DNA of 64,000 bases from Turritopsis dohrnii (lineage: Eukaryota > Cnidaria > Hydrozoa > Anthoathecata > Oceaniidae). Location of the stretch: positions 248,001 through 312,000 of the forward strand of contig BQMF02000277.1 in assembly GCA_027922465.2 (NCBI GenBank). Direction: 5' to 3'. Position 1 is the first letter of the stretch; each line of letters begins with the position of its first letter. The position numbers and the translations under genes are program-made. The notes under the pieces were generated by a model. That model was given only the letters and a program-made list of their open reading frames with translations. It made no database searches and was not told the DNA's origin. Shown here piece after piece: positions 1-12,779 of this stretch.

Positions 1-3000
1 TTTGGCTGATGAACTAATAGGAATAACGTTTTGTTTTTATTATTATTGTTAGTTTTATATTCCAAGGACTACGTTGACTACGTTGGCTTTGAAAACAATA
101 CATCAACTGAATACAAAGAAACTAACTGATTAAACAGTTTGGACAAAAAGCAGCAGTGGCAGAACGTGGCAGCATGTTTGTGCCAGTGTATCCTAACGTA
201 TCTTTGCCTGACTGTCTGAGACGATTAAACATTTTTTCGAGCAATCAATATGTTTAAAACCCGATAGGTAAAAAAAAGAGTATCATAAAACAATATGTTT
301 TTTTGCTTTTCTTTTAATAATTTAATATCTTTTTTCAATTGTTATGCGCTTCAGATCGAACGTTTTTTTATTCACTTTATTCATTTAGCACGTGCCTTTT
401 TTTCTCTCCTCCCGTGTGACCTTTTTAAGAAGAGAAACCATTTCCCCCTTACGTTAGGTAGCACCCATGTTAGAGCGCGTAACTTTTTTAAAACAAAAGC
501 TAATAAAAAGTTGAAGTTTTTTCTTCCTACGTTTTGAGTGTATTGTTACACTGATAAAAGATTGGTTTTAAAAAATAAATAAGTATCACATCATGAAAAA
601 CCTGAAAAATAGTTAATGTAACACTGATGTAACTCTGACTGCACACCAGAGGTTGTGACTTCGAATCTTTTCCAAGTTGTATGAGCCGTTTATAAGAAAA
701 TTTAACGTTTATTGATACAGTGATACAGAGCAGGTCAGCATGAGCGGCGAGCAACGCCGCCTTGGCGGCTAGTCTATATATTAATAGCCGATTCTGAATC
801 TGTCTGTCTGTTTGTTTGTTTGTAAGTCACGCAAAATGGTAGATTGAGTTGTGAGCGAAATCATTTCTTTTTTTGTGTGCGACGTGAGTTCGAAACAAAT
901 ACACTGCAACCCCAATCGAACGTGACTTTTTTTGGCTGAAATAATAGGAGCAACGTTTTGTTTTTATTATTATTGTTAGTTTTATATTCCACGTTGACTT
1001 GGCTTTGAAAACAATACATCAACTAAATACAAAGAAACTAAATGATTAAACATTTTGGACAAAAAGCAGCAGTGGCAGAACGTGGCAATATGTGCGGTAT
1101 GCCAGTGTATCCTAACGCTTGCCCGACTGTCTGAGACGGGTGAACTTTTTTTCGAGCAATCAAAATGTTTAAAAACCGATAGGTAAAAAAAGAGTATCAT
1201 GAAACAAAATATTTGTTTGCTTTTGTCTTAATAGTTGTCTTAATTTCTTTTAATCGATTTCTTTTAATCTATTTTAATCTGATCGAACGTTTCTTATTCA
1301 CTTCATTCATTTAGCACGTGCATTTTTTTCTCTTCCCGTGTGATATTTTTAAGAGAAACCATTTTTTCACCTACTTCTGACAGCACCCATGTTAGAGCGC
1401 GTAAAATAAGCTAATAATAAGAGTGCATTTACATGAGAGCCGTAGTGAACTCAAACCGGTTTGAAATTTTAAGCTGTTTGAAATTGGCTATCTGTTTACA
1501 TGAGAAATTTCGATACGGTCTTGGCGAGTTTTGTCGAGTAAAAATCGAAACAATAGATTTACTAGTTTCTAGCTTTCTCTACGAGTGCGTTTTTACATAA
1601 GAGCCATGCTGAACTCACAACGGTTTGAGATTTCAGTACTGGTAGAAATATTTTCTATACACGATTGAATAAATTTAGCACATTCTGCATTTTTATTTCA
1701 TATGTGTCAGCAAAATTTAATTAACATGCGCATGCTTGTTAACACATTTTATGATGAAACAATGAAATTTGAAAACTTTCACACCTTTCCAAGCCGTATC
1801 GAAATTTCAAACCTACCTCACAAGTAGGTTTGAAATAATCACGGGTAGAATTTCAGTACGGCCGTTATCATGTAAACAGCGCTGAAGGTTTGACCAGGAG
1901 CCGTAGTAAAATAATTACCCGTATCGAAACTCGTAACGGGAGGATTGAAATTTCAAACCGGTTTGAGTTCACTACGGCTCTCATGTAAACGCACTCTAAA
2001 GTTGAAAAGTTTTTTCTCTCTGCGTTTTGAGTGTATTGTTAAACTGATATTTGATTGGTTTATAATCGTAAAGAAAAACCACGTGAAGTTCACGCTCGGA
2101 ATGCATTGTGTAATACAAGAAAGTCTGCTGACATCTTAAATGCGACCGCGACAATAAATGGCTGAGTTAAGAACATGCAAGATTTGAAACACCAGGAACG
2201 TATTTCTCTTCACGTGCAAACGGGCTTTATTTAGCGATAAAGCCAGCAGCAAAGGAAGTCTTATCGCTGGTTTTAAAGGGCAATAATTTGGAGCAGGTGG
2301 AGCATGCTGAACATGGGCGGCGAGCGACGCCGCCTTGGCGACTAGTCTATATATTAATAGCCGATTCTCCGTCTGTCTGTTTGTAAGTCACGCAAAATGG
2401 TAGATTGAGTTGTGAGCGAAATTATTTCTTTTTTTGTGTGCGACGTGAGTTCGAAACAAATACATTGCAACCCTAATCGAAGGTGACTTTTTTTTGCTGG
2501 TGAACCGATAGACATAACGTTTTGTTTTTATTATTATTGTTAGTTTTATATTCCAAGGACTACGTTGGCTTTGAAAACAATACATCAACTAAATACGAAA
2601 CTAACTGATTTAACAGTTTGGACAAAAAACAACAGTGGCAGAACGTGGCAGCATGTTTGCCAGTGTATCCTAACGTATCCTTGCCTGACTTTCTGAGACG
2701 GGTAAACTTTGTTTCGAGCAATCAAAATGTTTAAAAACCGATAAGTAAAAAAAGAGTATCATGAAACAAAATATTTTTTTGCTTTTCTTTTAATAATTTT
2801 ATTTCTTTTTTTAATTGTTATGCGCTTCAGATCGAACGTTTTTTTATTCACTTTATTCATTTAGCACGTGCCTTTTTTCTCTCCTCCCGTGTGATCTTTT
2901 TAAGAAGAGAAACCATTTTCGCCTTATGTTTGATAGCACCCATGTTAGAGCGCGTAACTTCTTTAAAACAAAAGCTAATAAAAAGTTGAAGTTTTCTCTC

Positions 3001-6000
3001 TCTACGTTTTGAGTGTATTGTTACACTGATAAAAGATTGGTTTTTCCAGAGGTTGTGACTTCGAACTTGCTTCTGGTTGAACACAAGTTGTACGAGCCGT
3101 TTATAAGGAAATTTGACGTTTATTGATACAGTGATACAGAGCAGTTGGACATGGGCGGCGAGCGACGCCGCCTTGGCGGCTAGTCTATATATTAATAGCC
3201 GATTCTCCGTCTGTCTGTTTGTAAGTCACGCAAAATGGTAGATTGAGTTGTGAGCGAAATTATTTCTATTTTTGTGTACGACGTGAGTTCGAAGCAAATA
3301 CATTGCAACCCCAATCGTACGTGACTTTTTTTGGCTTATGAACTAATAGGAATAACGTTTTGTTTTTATCATTATTGTTAGTTTTATATTCCACGTTGAC
3401 TCGGCTTTGAAAACAGTACATTAACTAAATACAAAGAAACTAACTGATTAAACATTTTGGACAAAAAGCAGCAGTGGCAGAACGTGGCAGCATATGTTCG
3501 GTTTGCCACTAACTCTTGCCTGACTGTCTGAGACGGGTGACCTTTTTCTTGAGCAATCAAAATGTTTTAAAACCGATAAGTAAAAAAAGAGTATCATATC
3601 AAAACAAAATGTTTTTTTTTTTTTTTGCTTTTCTTTTAATGAATTAATTTCTTCTTTTAATTGTTAAGCTTTCTGATCGAACGTTTTTTTATTCTATTTA
3701 TTCATTTAGCACGTGCCTTTTTTCTCTCCTCCGTGTGTACTTTTTAAGAAGAGAAACCATTTTCCCCCTGTTTGATAGCACCCATGTTAGAGCGCGTAAC
3801 TTTTTTAAAACAAAAGCTAATAAAAAGTTGAAGTTTTCTCTCTCTACGTTTTGAGTGTATTGTTACACTGATTAAAGATTTGTTTTACCAGAGGTTGTGA
3901 CTTCGAATCTGCTTCTGGTTGAGCACAAGTTGTACGAGCCGTTTATAAGGAAATTTGACGTTTATTGATAGAGTGATACAGAGCAGGTGGATATGGGCGG
4001 CGAGCGACGCCGTCTTGGCGGCTAGTCTATATATTAATAGCCGATTCTCTGTCTGTCTGTTTGTTTGTTTGTTTGTTTGTTTGTTTGTTTGTAAGTCACG
4101 CGAAATGGTAGATTAAGTTATGAGCGAAATTATTTCTTTTTTTGTGTGCGGCGTGAGTTCGAAGCAAATACATTGCAACCCCAATCGAACATGACTTTTT
4201 TTGGCTGATGAACTAATAGGAATAACGTTTTGTTTTTATCATTATTGTTAGTTTTATATTCCACATTGACTTGGCTTTGAAAACAGTACATCAACTAAAT
4301 ACAAAGAAACTAACTGATTAAATATTTTGGACAAAAAGCAGCAGTGGCAGAACGTGGCAGCATATGTTCGGTTTGCCACTAATTCTTGCCTGACTGTCTG
4401 AGACGGGTGAACTTTTTTTTGAGCAATCAAAATGTTTAAAAACCGATAGGTAAAAAAAGAGTATCATATCAAAACAAAATGTTTTTTTTTTTTGCTTTTC
4501 TTTTAATAAATTAATTTCTTCTTTTAATTGTTAAGCGTTCTGATCGAACGTTTTTTTATTCTATTTATTCATTTAGCACGTGCCTTTTTTCTCTCCTCCG
4601 TGTGAACTTTTTAAGAAGAGAAACCATTTTCTCCCTGTTTGATAGCACCCACGTTAGAGCGCGTAATGTTTTTAAAACAAAAGCTAATAAAAAGTTTTAT
4701 TCTCTCTACGTTTTGAGTGCATTGTTGTACTGATCAACGATTGTTTTAAAAAATAAATAACACATGAAATTTGGGTTTTCTTGGAACCATTGTTTAAACT
4801 GATATTTGATATTTGATTTCGAATCTGCCTCTAGGATAACTGACGTTTTTTCGGGTCCGCGATACAGGCGATGGGGTGACAAAAAATTTGGGTCTAATTT
4901 TTTTGGGAGGGGTCTGTGACGTCATCAAAATCTTTGAAGAATGATATCTCTGTAACGGTTGATCGTAGCGGAACGATCCCATACATTTTTTTAATCAGTT
5001 TTTCGAGCTCTACAACATGGTAACACTTTCGGTTGCCAATTCCTTAATTTTATTTTTCGTGAAGTCAACGCATGCTGAACATGGGCGGCGAGCGACGCCG
5101 CCTTGGCGGCTAGTCTATATATTAATAGCCGATTCTCTGTCTGTCTGTCTGTTTGTTTGTTTGTTTGTAAGTCACGCAAAATGGTAGATTGAATTGTGAG
5201 CGAAATTATTTCTTTTTTTGTGTGCGACGTGAGTTCGAAGCAAATACATTGCAACCCCCAATCGAACGTGACTTTTTTTGGCTGATGAACTAATAGGAAT
5301 AACGTTTTGTTTTTATTATTATTGTCAGTTTTATATACCACGTTGACTTGGCTTTGAAAACAATACATCAACTAAATACAAAGAAACTAACTGATTAAAC
5401 GTTTTGGACATAAAGCAGCAGTGGCAGAACGTGGCAGCATGTGCGGTTTACCAGTGTATCCTAACGTATCCTTGCCTGACTGTCTGAGACGGGTAAACTT
5501 TGTTTCGAGCAATCAAAATGTTTAAAAACCGATAGGTAAAAAAAGAGTATCATGATACAAAATATTTTTTTTTTTTTGCTTTTGACTTAATAGTTGTCTT
5601 AATTTCTTTTAATCGATTTCCTTTAATCTATTTTAATCAGATCGAACGTTTTTTTTATTCACTTTATTCATTTAGCACGTGCTTTTTTTTCTCTCCTCCC
5701 GTGTGATCTTTTTAAGAAGAGAAACCATTTTCGCCCTGTTTGATAGCACCCATGTTAGAGCGCGTAACTTTTTTAAAACAAAAGCTAATAAAAAGTTGAC
5801 ATTTTTTCTTCCTGCGTTTTGAGTTATTCGAGCCGTTTATAAGGAAATTTGACGTTTATTGATAGAGTGATACAGAGCAGGTGGACATGGGCGGCGAGCG
5901 ACGCCGCCTTGGCGGCTAGTCTATATATTAATAGCCGATTCTCCGTTTGTTTGTCTGTCTGTCACGCAAAATGGTAGATTAAGTTGTGAGCGAAATTATT

Positions 6001-8510
6001 TCTTTTTTTGTGTGCGACGTGAGTTCGAAGCAAATACATTGCAACCCCAATCGAACGTGACTTTTTTTGGCTGATGAACTAATAGGAATATAACGTTTTG
6101 TTTTTATCGTTATTGTTAGTTTTATATTCCACGTTGACTTGGCTTTGAAAACAGTACATCAACTAAATACAAAGAAACTAACTGATTAAACATTTTGGAC
6201 AAAAAGCAGCAGTGGCAGAACGTGGCAGCATATGTTCGGTTTTTGCCACTGACTCTTGCCTGACTGTCTGAGACGGCTGAACTTTTTTTTTGAGCAATCA
6301 AAATGTTTAAAAACCGATAGGTAAAAAAAGTATCGTATCAAAATAAAATGTTGTTTGTTTTTTTTGCTTTTCTTTTAATAAATTAATTTCTTCTTTTATA
6401 TAATTGTTAAGCGTTCTGATCGAACGTTTTTTTATTCTATTTATTCATTTAGCACGTGCCTTTTTTCTCTCCTCCGTATGAACGTTTTACGTTTTTTTAT
6501 TCTATTTATTCATTTAGCACGTGCCTTTTTTCTCTCCTCCGTGTGAACGTTTTAAGAAGAGAAACCATTTTCCCCCTTACGTTTGATAGCACCCATGTAA
6601 GAGCGCGTAACTTTTTTAAAACAAAAGCTAATAAAAAGTTGAAGTTTTCTCTCTCTACGTTTTGAGTGTATTGTTACACTGCTAAAAGATTGGTTTTACG
6701 AGAGGTTGTGACTTCGAATATGCTTCTGGTTGAACACAAGTTTTACGAGCCGTTTATAAGGAAATTTGACGTTTATTGATACAGTGATACAGAGCAGGTG
6801 GACATGGGCGGCGAGCGACGCCGCCTTGGCGGCTAGTCTATATATTAATAGCCGATTCTCCGTCTGTCTGTTTGTAAGTCACGCAAAATGGTAGATTGAG
6901 TTGTGAGCGAAATTATTTCTTTTTTTGTGTGCAACGTGAGTTCAAAGCAAATACATTGTAACCCCAATCGAACGTGACTTTTTTTGGCTGGTGAACCAAT
7001 AGAAATAAGGTTTTGTTTCTATTATTATTGTTAGTTTTATATTCCACGTTGACTTGGCTTTGAAAACAATACGTCAACTAAATACAAAGAAACTAACTGA
7101 TTAAACATTTTGGACAAAAAGCAGCAGTGGCAGAACGTGGTAGTTTGTTTGTAACGCATCCTTGCCTGACTGTCTGAGACGGGTAAACTTTTTTTCGAGC
7201 AATCAAAAACCGATATGTAAAAAAAGAGTATCACAAAACAAAATATTTTTTTTTGCTTTTCTTTAATTTCTTTTTTTAATTGTTATGCGCTTCAGATCGA
7301 ACGTTTTTTTTTATTCACTTTATTCATTTAGCACGTGCCTTTTTTTCTCTCCTCCCGTGTGATTTTTTTAAGAAGAAAAGCCATTTTTTCACCTACTTCT
7401 GACAGCACCCATGTTAGAGCGCGTAAAACAAAAGCTAATAATAAGTTGAAAAGTTTTTTCTCTCTGCGATTTGAGTGTATTGTTAAACTGATATTTGATT
7501 GGTTTAAAATCGTAAATAAAAACCACGTGAAGTTCACGTTCGGAATGCATTGTGTAAGCATGAAAGTCTACTACCTTTTTAAATGCGACCGCGACAATGA
7601 ACGGCTGAGTTAAGAACATGCAAGATTTGAAACACCAGGAACGTATTTCTCTTCACGTGCAAACGAGCTTTATTAAGCGATAAAGCCAGCAGCAAAGGAA
7701 GTCTTATCACTGGTTTTAAGTGCAATAATTTGGAGCAGGTGGTGATACAACGCAAGATGAACATGGGCGGCGAGCGACGCCGCCTTGGCGGCTAGTCTAT
7801 ATAATAATAGCCGATTCTCTGTTTGTTTGTCTGTCACGCAAAATGGTAGATTTAGCTGTGAGAGAATTATTTCTTTTTTTCTGTGCAAAGTCAGTCCAAA
7901 ACAAATACATTGCAACCCCAATCGAACCCCAATAGGTTAACGTTCTGTTTTATTATTATTGTCAATTTTATATTCCAAGGACCACCGTTGACTTGGCTTT
8001 GAAAACAATACATCAACCAAATACAAAGAAACTAACTGATTAAACATTTTGGACAAAAAGCAGCAGTGGCATAACATGGCAGCATGTTCGGTTTGCCAGT
8101 GTTGTATCCTAACGCTTGCCTGACTGTCTGAGACCGGCGAACTTTTTTTTTCGAGCAATCAAAATGTTTAAAAACCGATAGGTAAAAAAAGAGCGTCATG
8201 AAACAAAATATTTTTTTGCTTTTCTTTTGATTATTTAATTTCTTTTAATTGTTATGCGCTTCTGATCGAACATGTTTTTTATTTACTTCATTCATTTAGC
8301 ACGTGCATGTTTTTCTCCTCCCGTGTGATCTTTTTAAGAAGAGAAACCATTTCCCCCCTACTTTTGATAGCACCCACGTTAGAGAGCGTAACTTTTTTAA
8401 AACATAAGCTAATAATAAGTTGAAGTTTTTTCTCTCTACGTTTTAAGTGTATTGTTGCACTGATAAACGATTGGTTTTAAAAAGTAAACTAGAAGCCTCA
8501 TGGCTTGAAC
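1..8510. repeat. Tandem array of a 0.8-0.95 kb unit (about nine copies)
   Basis: The same landmarks recur in the same order. They are a stretch beginning TTTGGCTGATGAACTAATAGG (near 1, 932, 2488, 3329, 4197, 5275, 6066, 6979 and 7921), a TTAGAGCGCGTAAC block, and a GC-rich core GGCGGCGAGCGACGCCGCC (near 744, 2316, 3154, 3997, 5087, 5890, 6808, 7765). The core is followed by a TCTGTCTGTTTGTTTG microsatellite of variable length. The core is a near-perfect palindrome able to form a hairpin. Long spacings come from inserted DNA: a MITE at 1421-1996 and an extra block near 4794-5060. Short open frames of 60-90 codons recur only because the unit recurs; they shift between copies and look non-coding. 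Related sequence in the opposite orientation occurs at 13.4-13.8, 15.4-16.0 and 16.0-16.4 kb, so the family is also dispersed. Confidence 0.9.
1421..1996. mobile_element. 576-bp MITE inside the tandem array
   Basis: The left end reads GAGTGCATTTACATGAGAGC and the right end is its inverted complement (GCTCTCATGTAAACGCACTC); the inverted repeats continue for about 50 bp through CAAACCGGTTTGA. TAA lies on both sides (1418-1420 and 1997-1999), and other array copies carry uninterrupted sequence at this site, so it is an insertion with a 3-bp TAA target duplication. That pattern fits the PIF/Harbinger group. A second, degenerate copy of the left end lies inside at about 1582. There is no transposase, so it is non-autonomous. 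Confidence 0.85.
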
Positions 8511-8830
8511 AATGTCCGCATCAGGCCTAGAGGAAATTGCTTTAGCCTAATTTTCAAGATATCTGAATGACTTGTACATACACTGACTAATAATTTGATA
8601 CAGTCTGGAATTCTTCAAATTACTCCCTTCTTTAATTTATTTAACTTAATCTTAACAATTTAACTTAATGTTTCGGAGTCAGAAAAACAGTTCACCAACA
8701 TCTTGCGCATGATGTTTATACTTTCGGTTTGTATCAGTGTGTAGACAGATGGGTCAATTCACGAACAAGTGAAGTACATAATTCGTGCTTTATCACAATT
8801 TCATTTGTTTACTTTTTTCGTAAATTATGG
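8511..8830. other. No recognisable gene
   Basis: AT-rich sequence between the tandem array and the minisatellite. I see no open frame of note and no clear repeat. Confidence 0.5.
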
Positions 8831-8839
8831 TCAAATCTA

Positions 8840-9115
8840 ACAAAATGACTGGCAAATTCAAAATCCACGTCTTCCATCTGTGCTTTGTACAAACTTTCAA
8901 GAAAATTGAAGATTTTTCGAAATTTGGTCCAAATTTGGTCCAAATTGTCCAATTTTAGTTAAATCTGACAAAATGACTGTCAAATTCGAAATCAGCACCT
9001 TTCAAATGTAATCCATGCAAAATTTCATGAAATTTGAAGAGTTTTCGAAATTTGGTCCAAATTTATGCCAAATTGTCCACTTTTAGTCAAATCTGTAATT
9101 GACAGGTTTGACTAA
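8840..9115. repeat. Short piece of the 128-bp minisatellite family
   Basis: About two units built of phrases such as GAAATTTGGTCCAAATTT, AAAATGACTG(G/T)CAAATTC and CTTTCAAATG. These are the reverse complement of the unit tandemly repeated at 46,950-47,830, so the two sites share a repeat family in opposite orientation. Confidence 0.75.
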
Positions 9116-9339
9116 AACTCCTCCACGGATGTCCTAAAGTCTTTTGTATAACATTTAGCAGATAGAGCTTTGGGTCAGACATTAACTATATTCTGAATAA
9201 AAAAACAATCTGAAATCCGAACGGACTTTCCGAAAGCGACGAAAAACTGTTACACAGATAAATAGGATGTGTAAACCAAACAATTTCCTACGCTTAAAAG
9301 CGCGAAAATTGAATAAATAGCACATCATGACATGTAGTT

Positions 9340-9475
9340 TTTTTGGAACCATTGTTTGAACTGGTATTTGATTGGTTTAAAATCGTAAAAACCACGTTCG
9401 GTTCACGTTCGGAATGCATTGTGTAAAGTGGGCGGCGAGCGACGCCGCCTTGGCGCCTGGTATACAAATTAATGC
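9340..9475. repeat. Isolated partial copy of the array unit
   Basis: The stretch from ATTTGATTGGTTTAAAATCG through GTGGGCGGCGAGCGACGCCG matches part of the 1-8,510 array unit, but lies beyond its end and is cut off after the GC-rich core. Confidence 0.7.
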
Positions 9476-9492
9476 CATTAAAAACATATCTA

Positions 9493-9762
9493 CAGTGTGA
9501 TTCACAAAAAGCGGGACTCCGAGTTTGAGGGTAGATTGCTTTTTATATGTAAAACATTTTTCAAACATTTTTACACCATCGGACGAACTGAAGAAATTTG
9601 CTTTTTCTAACCCGCAGACATGTTTTCAGATTACAATTCTTATATCATTGGAAAGCTTATAAAATTTCGCGTCTGATGGTGTAAAAATTTTTGAAAATTG
9701 TTTTACATATAAAAAGTAATCTAGCCTCAAACCTGGAGTCCCACTTTTTGTGAATCACACTC
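9493..9762. mobile_element. 270-bp mariner-type MITE
   Basis: Terminal inverted repeats: CAGTGTGATTCACAAAAAGC on the left, and a right end reading TTTTTGTGAATCACACTC. TA flanks it at 9491-9492 and 9763-9764. The inverted homology extends inward over ATGTAAAACA and CACCATC, so the whole element is close to a fold-back. It has no coding capacity. Confidence 0.8.
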
Positions 9763-9951
9763 TACTTCATCTATAAGTAAAAGAACTGTTGTGGGAATAT
9801 ATGAACATGATAAAACAACTGAGGCCTGAAAATCGTATAAATGACTATGAAAACTACTGTTGAAAGAAAAAAGAGCACAAAGACGGAGAATATAGCTGGA
9901 TGCAACTGGAGTGGACAGAATACTTATTAGGATTGTGCTCTTGTAATATCA

Positions 9952-10800
9952 CTAAGTAATACCATTCCGAAATAATTGTAAACCCTTTATGTCCTTTTGG
10001 TCATTAACTGTGGGCTTTAAGGTCATAATGTAGTAAGCTTCTAGAATTTTTCTTTTTCTTGAAAAAGGTGGAGCGTTACTTATGACTTCCCAAGTAAAGA
10101 AATGACCAGGGTACTTGATGAGGTGTTTTGATGGTTCCGATCTCCCATCATTGCTGTTGTGTTCATTCCATCTCGTTTCTGCGTTTCTTTTTGTCTCTCC
10201 TATATACACTGCCTTACATGTTCATTCGCATTTGTAGATTACGTTACTTGGGTGTTTGATTCTATCCTTTAAACGGAACAAACTTCTCAACTTTGTGGTT
10301 TTCCATGTATAAACAATATCTACCTTTTTGTTGGTAAATTTACGTAGGCTACTTAAAATTTTCGTCATCATTGATTCATTTTGGGGGCAATAAAGAATTC
10401 CTATAAATACTTTGGATTTGGCATCCGGTACAGTTTTTTCTTCTTTGAATAACCATGTAGGTATTATGGGATTCTCTGCTTCCTTAGATTCGGTAAACGA
10501 TTTTATTTGTAAGTCTATGAATCGTTCTGGGTAGCCTGCGTTCAAGTATTTGGACCGTATACTTTTAAGTTCATTTTTAAAAGACGTAGCGATGTGATAC
10601 GCTCTGTTAAGTTCTCCCTTGATTACGCTTCGTTTGTAATGTTGAGGCACTTTGGATGACCAATGAAAGGGTAATTTTGTTTCTTTATTCATAACTTTGA
10701 AGTTAGAAGTACCATTTGGTAATCTAATGATGGACGTATCCAAGAAGGTACTTAGATTCTTCTCGATAGTAAATTTGATGTTGACATGATAGTGATAATG
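9952..10800 (-). pseudogene. Penelope-like element: RT C-terminus plus GIY-YIG endonuclease, 5' truncated
   Basis: Read on the minus strand, the frame runs from about 10,800 to 9952. It holds the C-terminal end of a Penelope-like reverse transcriptase (FLDTSIIRLPNG, HYKRSVIKGELNRA) and then a cysteine-bearing linker and GIY-YIG nuclease start (VYIGETKRNAETRWNEH). This order is typical of endonuclease-bearing Penelope-like elements. One in-frame TGA at about 10,219-10,221 interrupts VIYKCE...TCKAVYIG; the frame on both sides is the same, so a single substitution is the simplest reading. Upstream the frame ends in a CATA/CACA-rich stretch at 10,800, and the rest of the reverse transcriptase is absent. 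It is probably dead. The identity of the family is firm; the activity claim is inferred. Confidence 0.8.
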
Positions 10801-10894
10801 TAATTACATACATACACACATACATCCATGAAAGTTCCGACCTGATAATCTTTTTGTAGGGTGCCCTTCCTCCTTGTCATTGTAAATAAATTAT

Positions 10895-11190
10895 TTCAAT
10901 TCCTTTGAGTTTTTATTATAGAATCTGCAGTTGTATGGAATCATTTGGCACAGATTTGTAAATCGTAATTGTGTTTGCAAACATTCACCACATGCAATAT
11001 ATTATGAATTGAATTGGTTCATGAAACAGTTCAGAAAAGCATCGATCTTCAATTTTGATAGCCTCCTTGAAAATTCGGAAATGTCAATTTTGTTTAAGGC
11101 GGATCCAACTTTCGCTCATCAAGTAAGCCAATCTTATACACTCGTGGGGTAGAAACCCTGGGGACGAGGTTGACCAGTACGCCCAAACTT
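10895..11190. repeat. Direct repeat, copy A
   Basis: The sequence around GGAATCATTTGGCACAG, TAATTGTGTTTGCAAACATTC and GAGGTTGACCAGTACGCC is repeated at about 11,447-11,705 with small differences. Neither copy has a convincing ORF. The origin is unknown; it may be an unnamed repeat family or a local duplication. Confidence 0.75.
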
Positions 11191-11446
11191 GTTATTTGAT
11201 AATTTCATAATTTAATTTCGAAATTAGTAAATTTGCATTAAACAATTATCTTTCCTTCTCCGAGAAAAGACATGAAAACTGAGAAAACATAACGTATTTG
11301 AGCATTGTATTCCATGACATATACTATACACACGTTTTTCTTTTTTATAAGAAAGTCACTTTTTGGCCCGAGCCTCGATTTTCTTAAGGTTTTTGGACAA
11401 ATGAGGCTGAGATTTTCTTAATATTTTCTTAACTTTCAATTCTTTT

Positions 11447-11705
11447 CAATTAAATTTCAATTCTTTTGAGTTTGCAGTTGTATATGGAATCATTTGGCAC
11501 AGCATTTGTAAATCGTAATTGTGTTTGCAAACATTCACTATACAATATTATGAATTGAATTGATTCATGAAATAGTTCAGAAAAGCATCAATCTTCAATT
11601 TTGATAGCCTGCTTGAAAATGTGCAACTCGCTCACTAAGTAAGCCAATTTTGTACTTTCGTGAGGAAGAAACCCTGGGTATGAGGTTGACTAGTACGCCG
11701 TACGA
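11447..11705. repeat. Direct repeat, copy B
   Basis: Second copy of the 10,895-11,190 sequence in the same orientation. It is shortened in the middle: the GAAATGTCAATTTTG segment of copy A is missing. Confidence 0.75.
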
Positions 11706-11884
11706 AGTCCTAGAAACCTTGGAAGTTACTTGGTTAGAATCAAATTGCAACCGGAGATCAACACTTTTAAGGATCACACAACTGTCGTAGGTCGCGACGT
11801 CAAACTTGTCGCATTATCTCGGAAACTTTCGACTTCACATGAACTAATCATTAATTTATAAAATCAATTACAATCTACATAAGA

Positions 11885-12185
11885 ATACCGTTTGTCTTCT
11901 TATTTGTAAAATCTGTAACAAACGATATCTAGGACAGACACTAAATTCAGTGAATAACTATCGGAAAGTCAGAAAGGGTGAAGTGCGCAAGTAATTCTAT
12001 TTCTATCGCCATTTTTTACAACTGGACCAGAATATTCTATCGGAGAGTATTTTATTGATAAGACAGACACTCTTCGACACTTCATCGCTCATAGTTCATA
12101 TTAGTAGGTTTATCATAACAAAATAAAGCATTCAATTTGACGTTTCGACATACTGTCTTCTTCAGAATAACTCTCCAAGACGAAC
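11885..12185 (+). pseudogene. Remnant of a second GIY-YIG (Penelope-type) coding end
   Basis: In the plus direction the frame reads VCLLICKICNKRYLGQT, which resembles the start of the GIY-YIG nuclease of retroelements (Y-[VL]-G-Q-T after a CxxC pair), and stops about 20 codons later at a TAA. Downstream at 12,130-12,180 the string GACGTTTCGACATACTGTCTTCTTCAG resembles sequence often seen at ends of such elements. It is short and decayed; family assignment is by motif only. Confidence 0.45.
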
Positions 12186-12779
12186 GATAGAATTATTTCA
12201 CAGTTTATATTTCAATTACAAAATTCATGATAGAACCCCTTAATGGATAAATACCTTTACTATAAATGTAAATATAAATAAGTATACAAAAAAATCAAAT
12301 GGAATTGTGCAATTCCCCAACTTTCTCAATAATTACAAAATGTAGAAAAAATTTCATAACTGCCATGTTGGAAAAAGTTTAAAGAACCTAGAAACCTTGC
12401 ATCAACAAACGTGATTCGCAAAAGTTACTGTCAAAAATTTCGCGTTTTTTTCGTCTCGCGAAAGCTTCTGCCCTTAAAGTACTTCCTACAAATTTGGTTT
12501 CATTCTGGGGATACAGAACTAACTCTCCATTTACGAGTGTTTTGTCGTATCATCCGGAAAGAAGCCACTTCCGTTACCCAGAAATCTGATTATCAAAAAT
12601 GTCGTTTTCTGAGCAGATACTTCTAATAAGAAGAGCTTGTCCATAAGGGATACCCTTTTTTCTTATTGTGAAATGGGTGACACGACTTGGAAATGAAGGA
12701 ACGAGTGTGTATCAGATTCCTCGAAAAAAAAATTGAAATGTTAATTTTAATTTTATAGTCTTTTGGAGAGGTCTTTTAG

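Noticed and set aside
295..537. Open frame of 80 codons repeated near 2815 and 6456 in the tandem array
   Set aside because: It recurs only because the DNA unit recurs, is shortened or shifted in other copies, has low-complexity F/L/K content and shows no domain.
1..8510. Possible CRISPR-like or rDNA spacer array
   Set aside because: The units are far too long and have no unique spacers, no rRNA sequence is adjacent, and the DNA is eukaryotic in character.
10219..10221. Programmed stop-codon readthrough (selenocysteine) at the Penelope TGA
   Set aside because: No stem-loop of the expected type was recognised downstream and the element is 5' truncated; an ordinary nonsense mutation is simpler.
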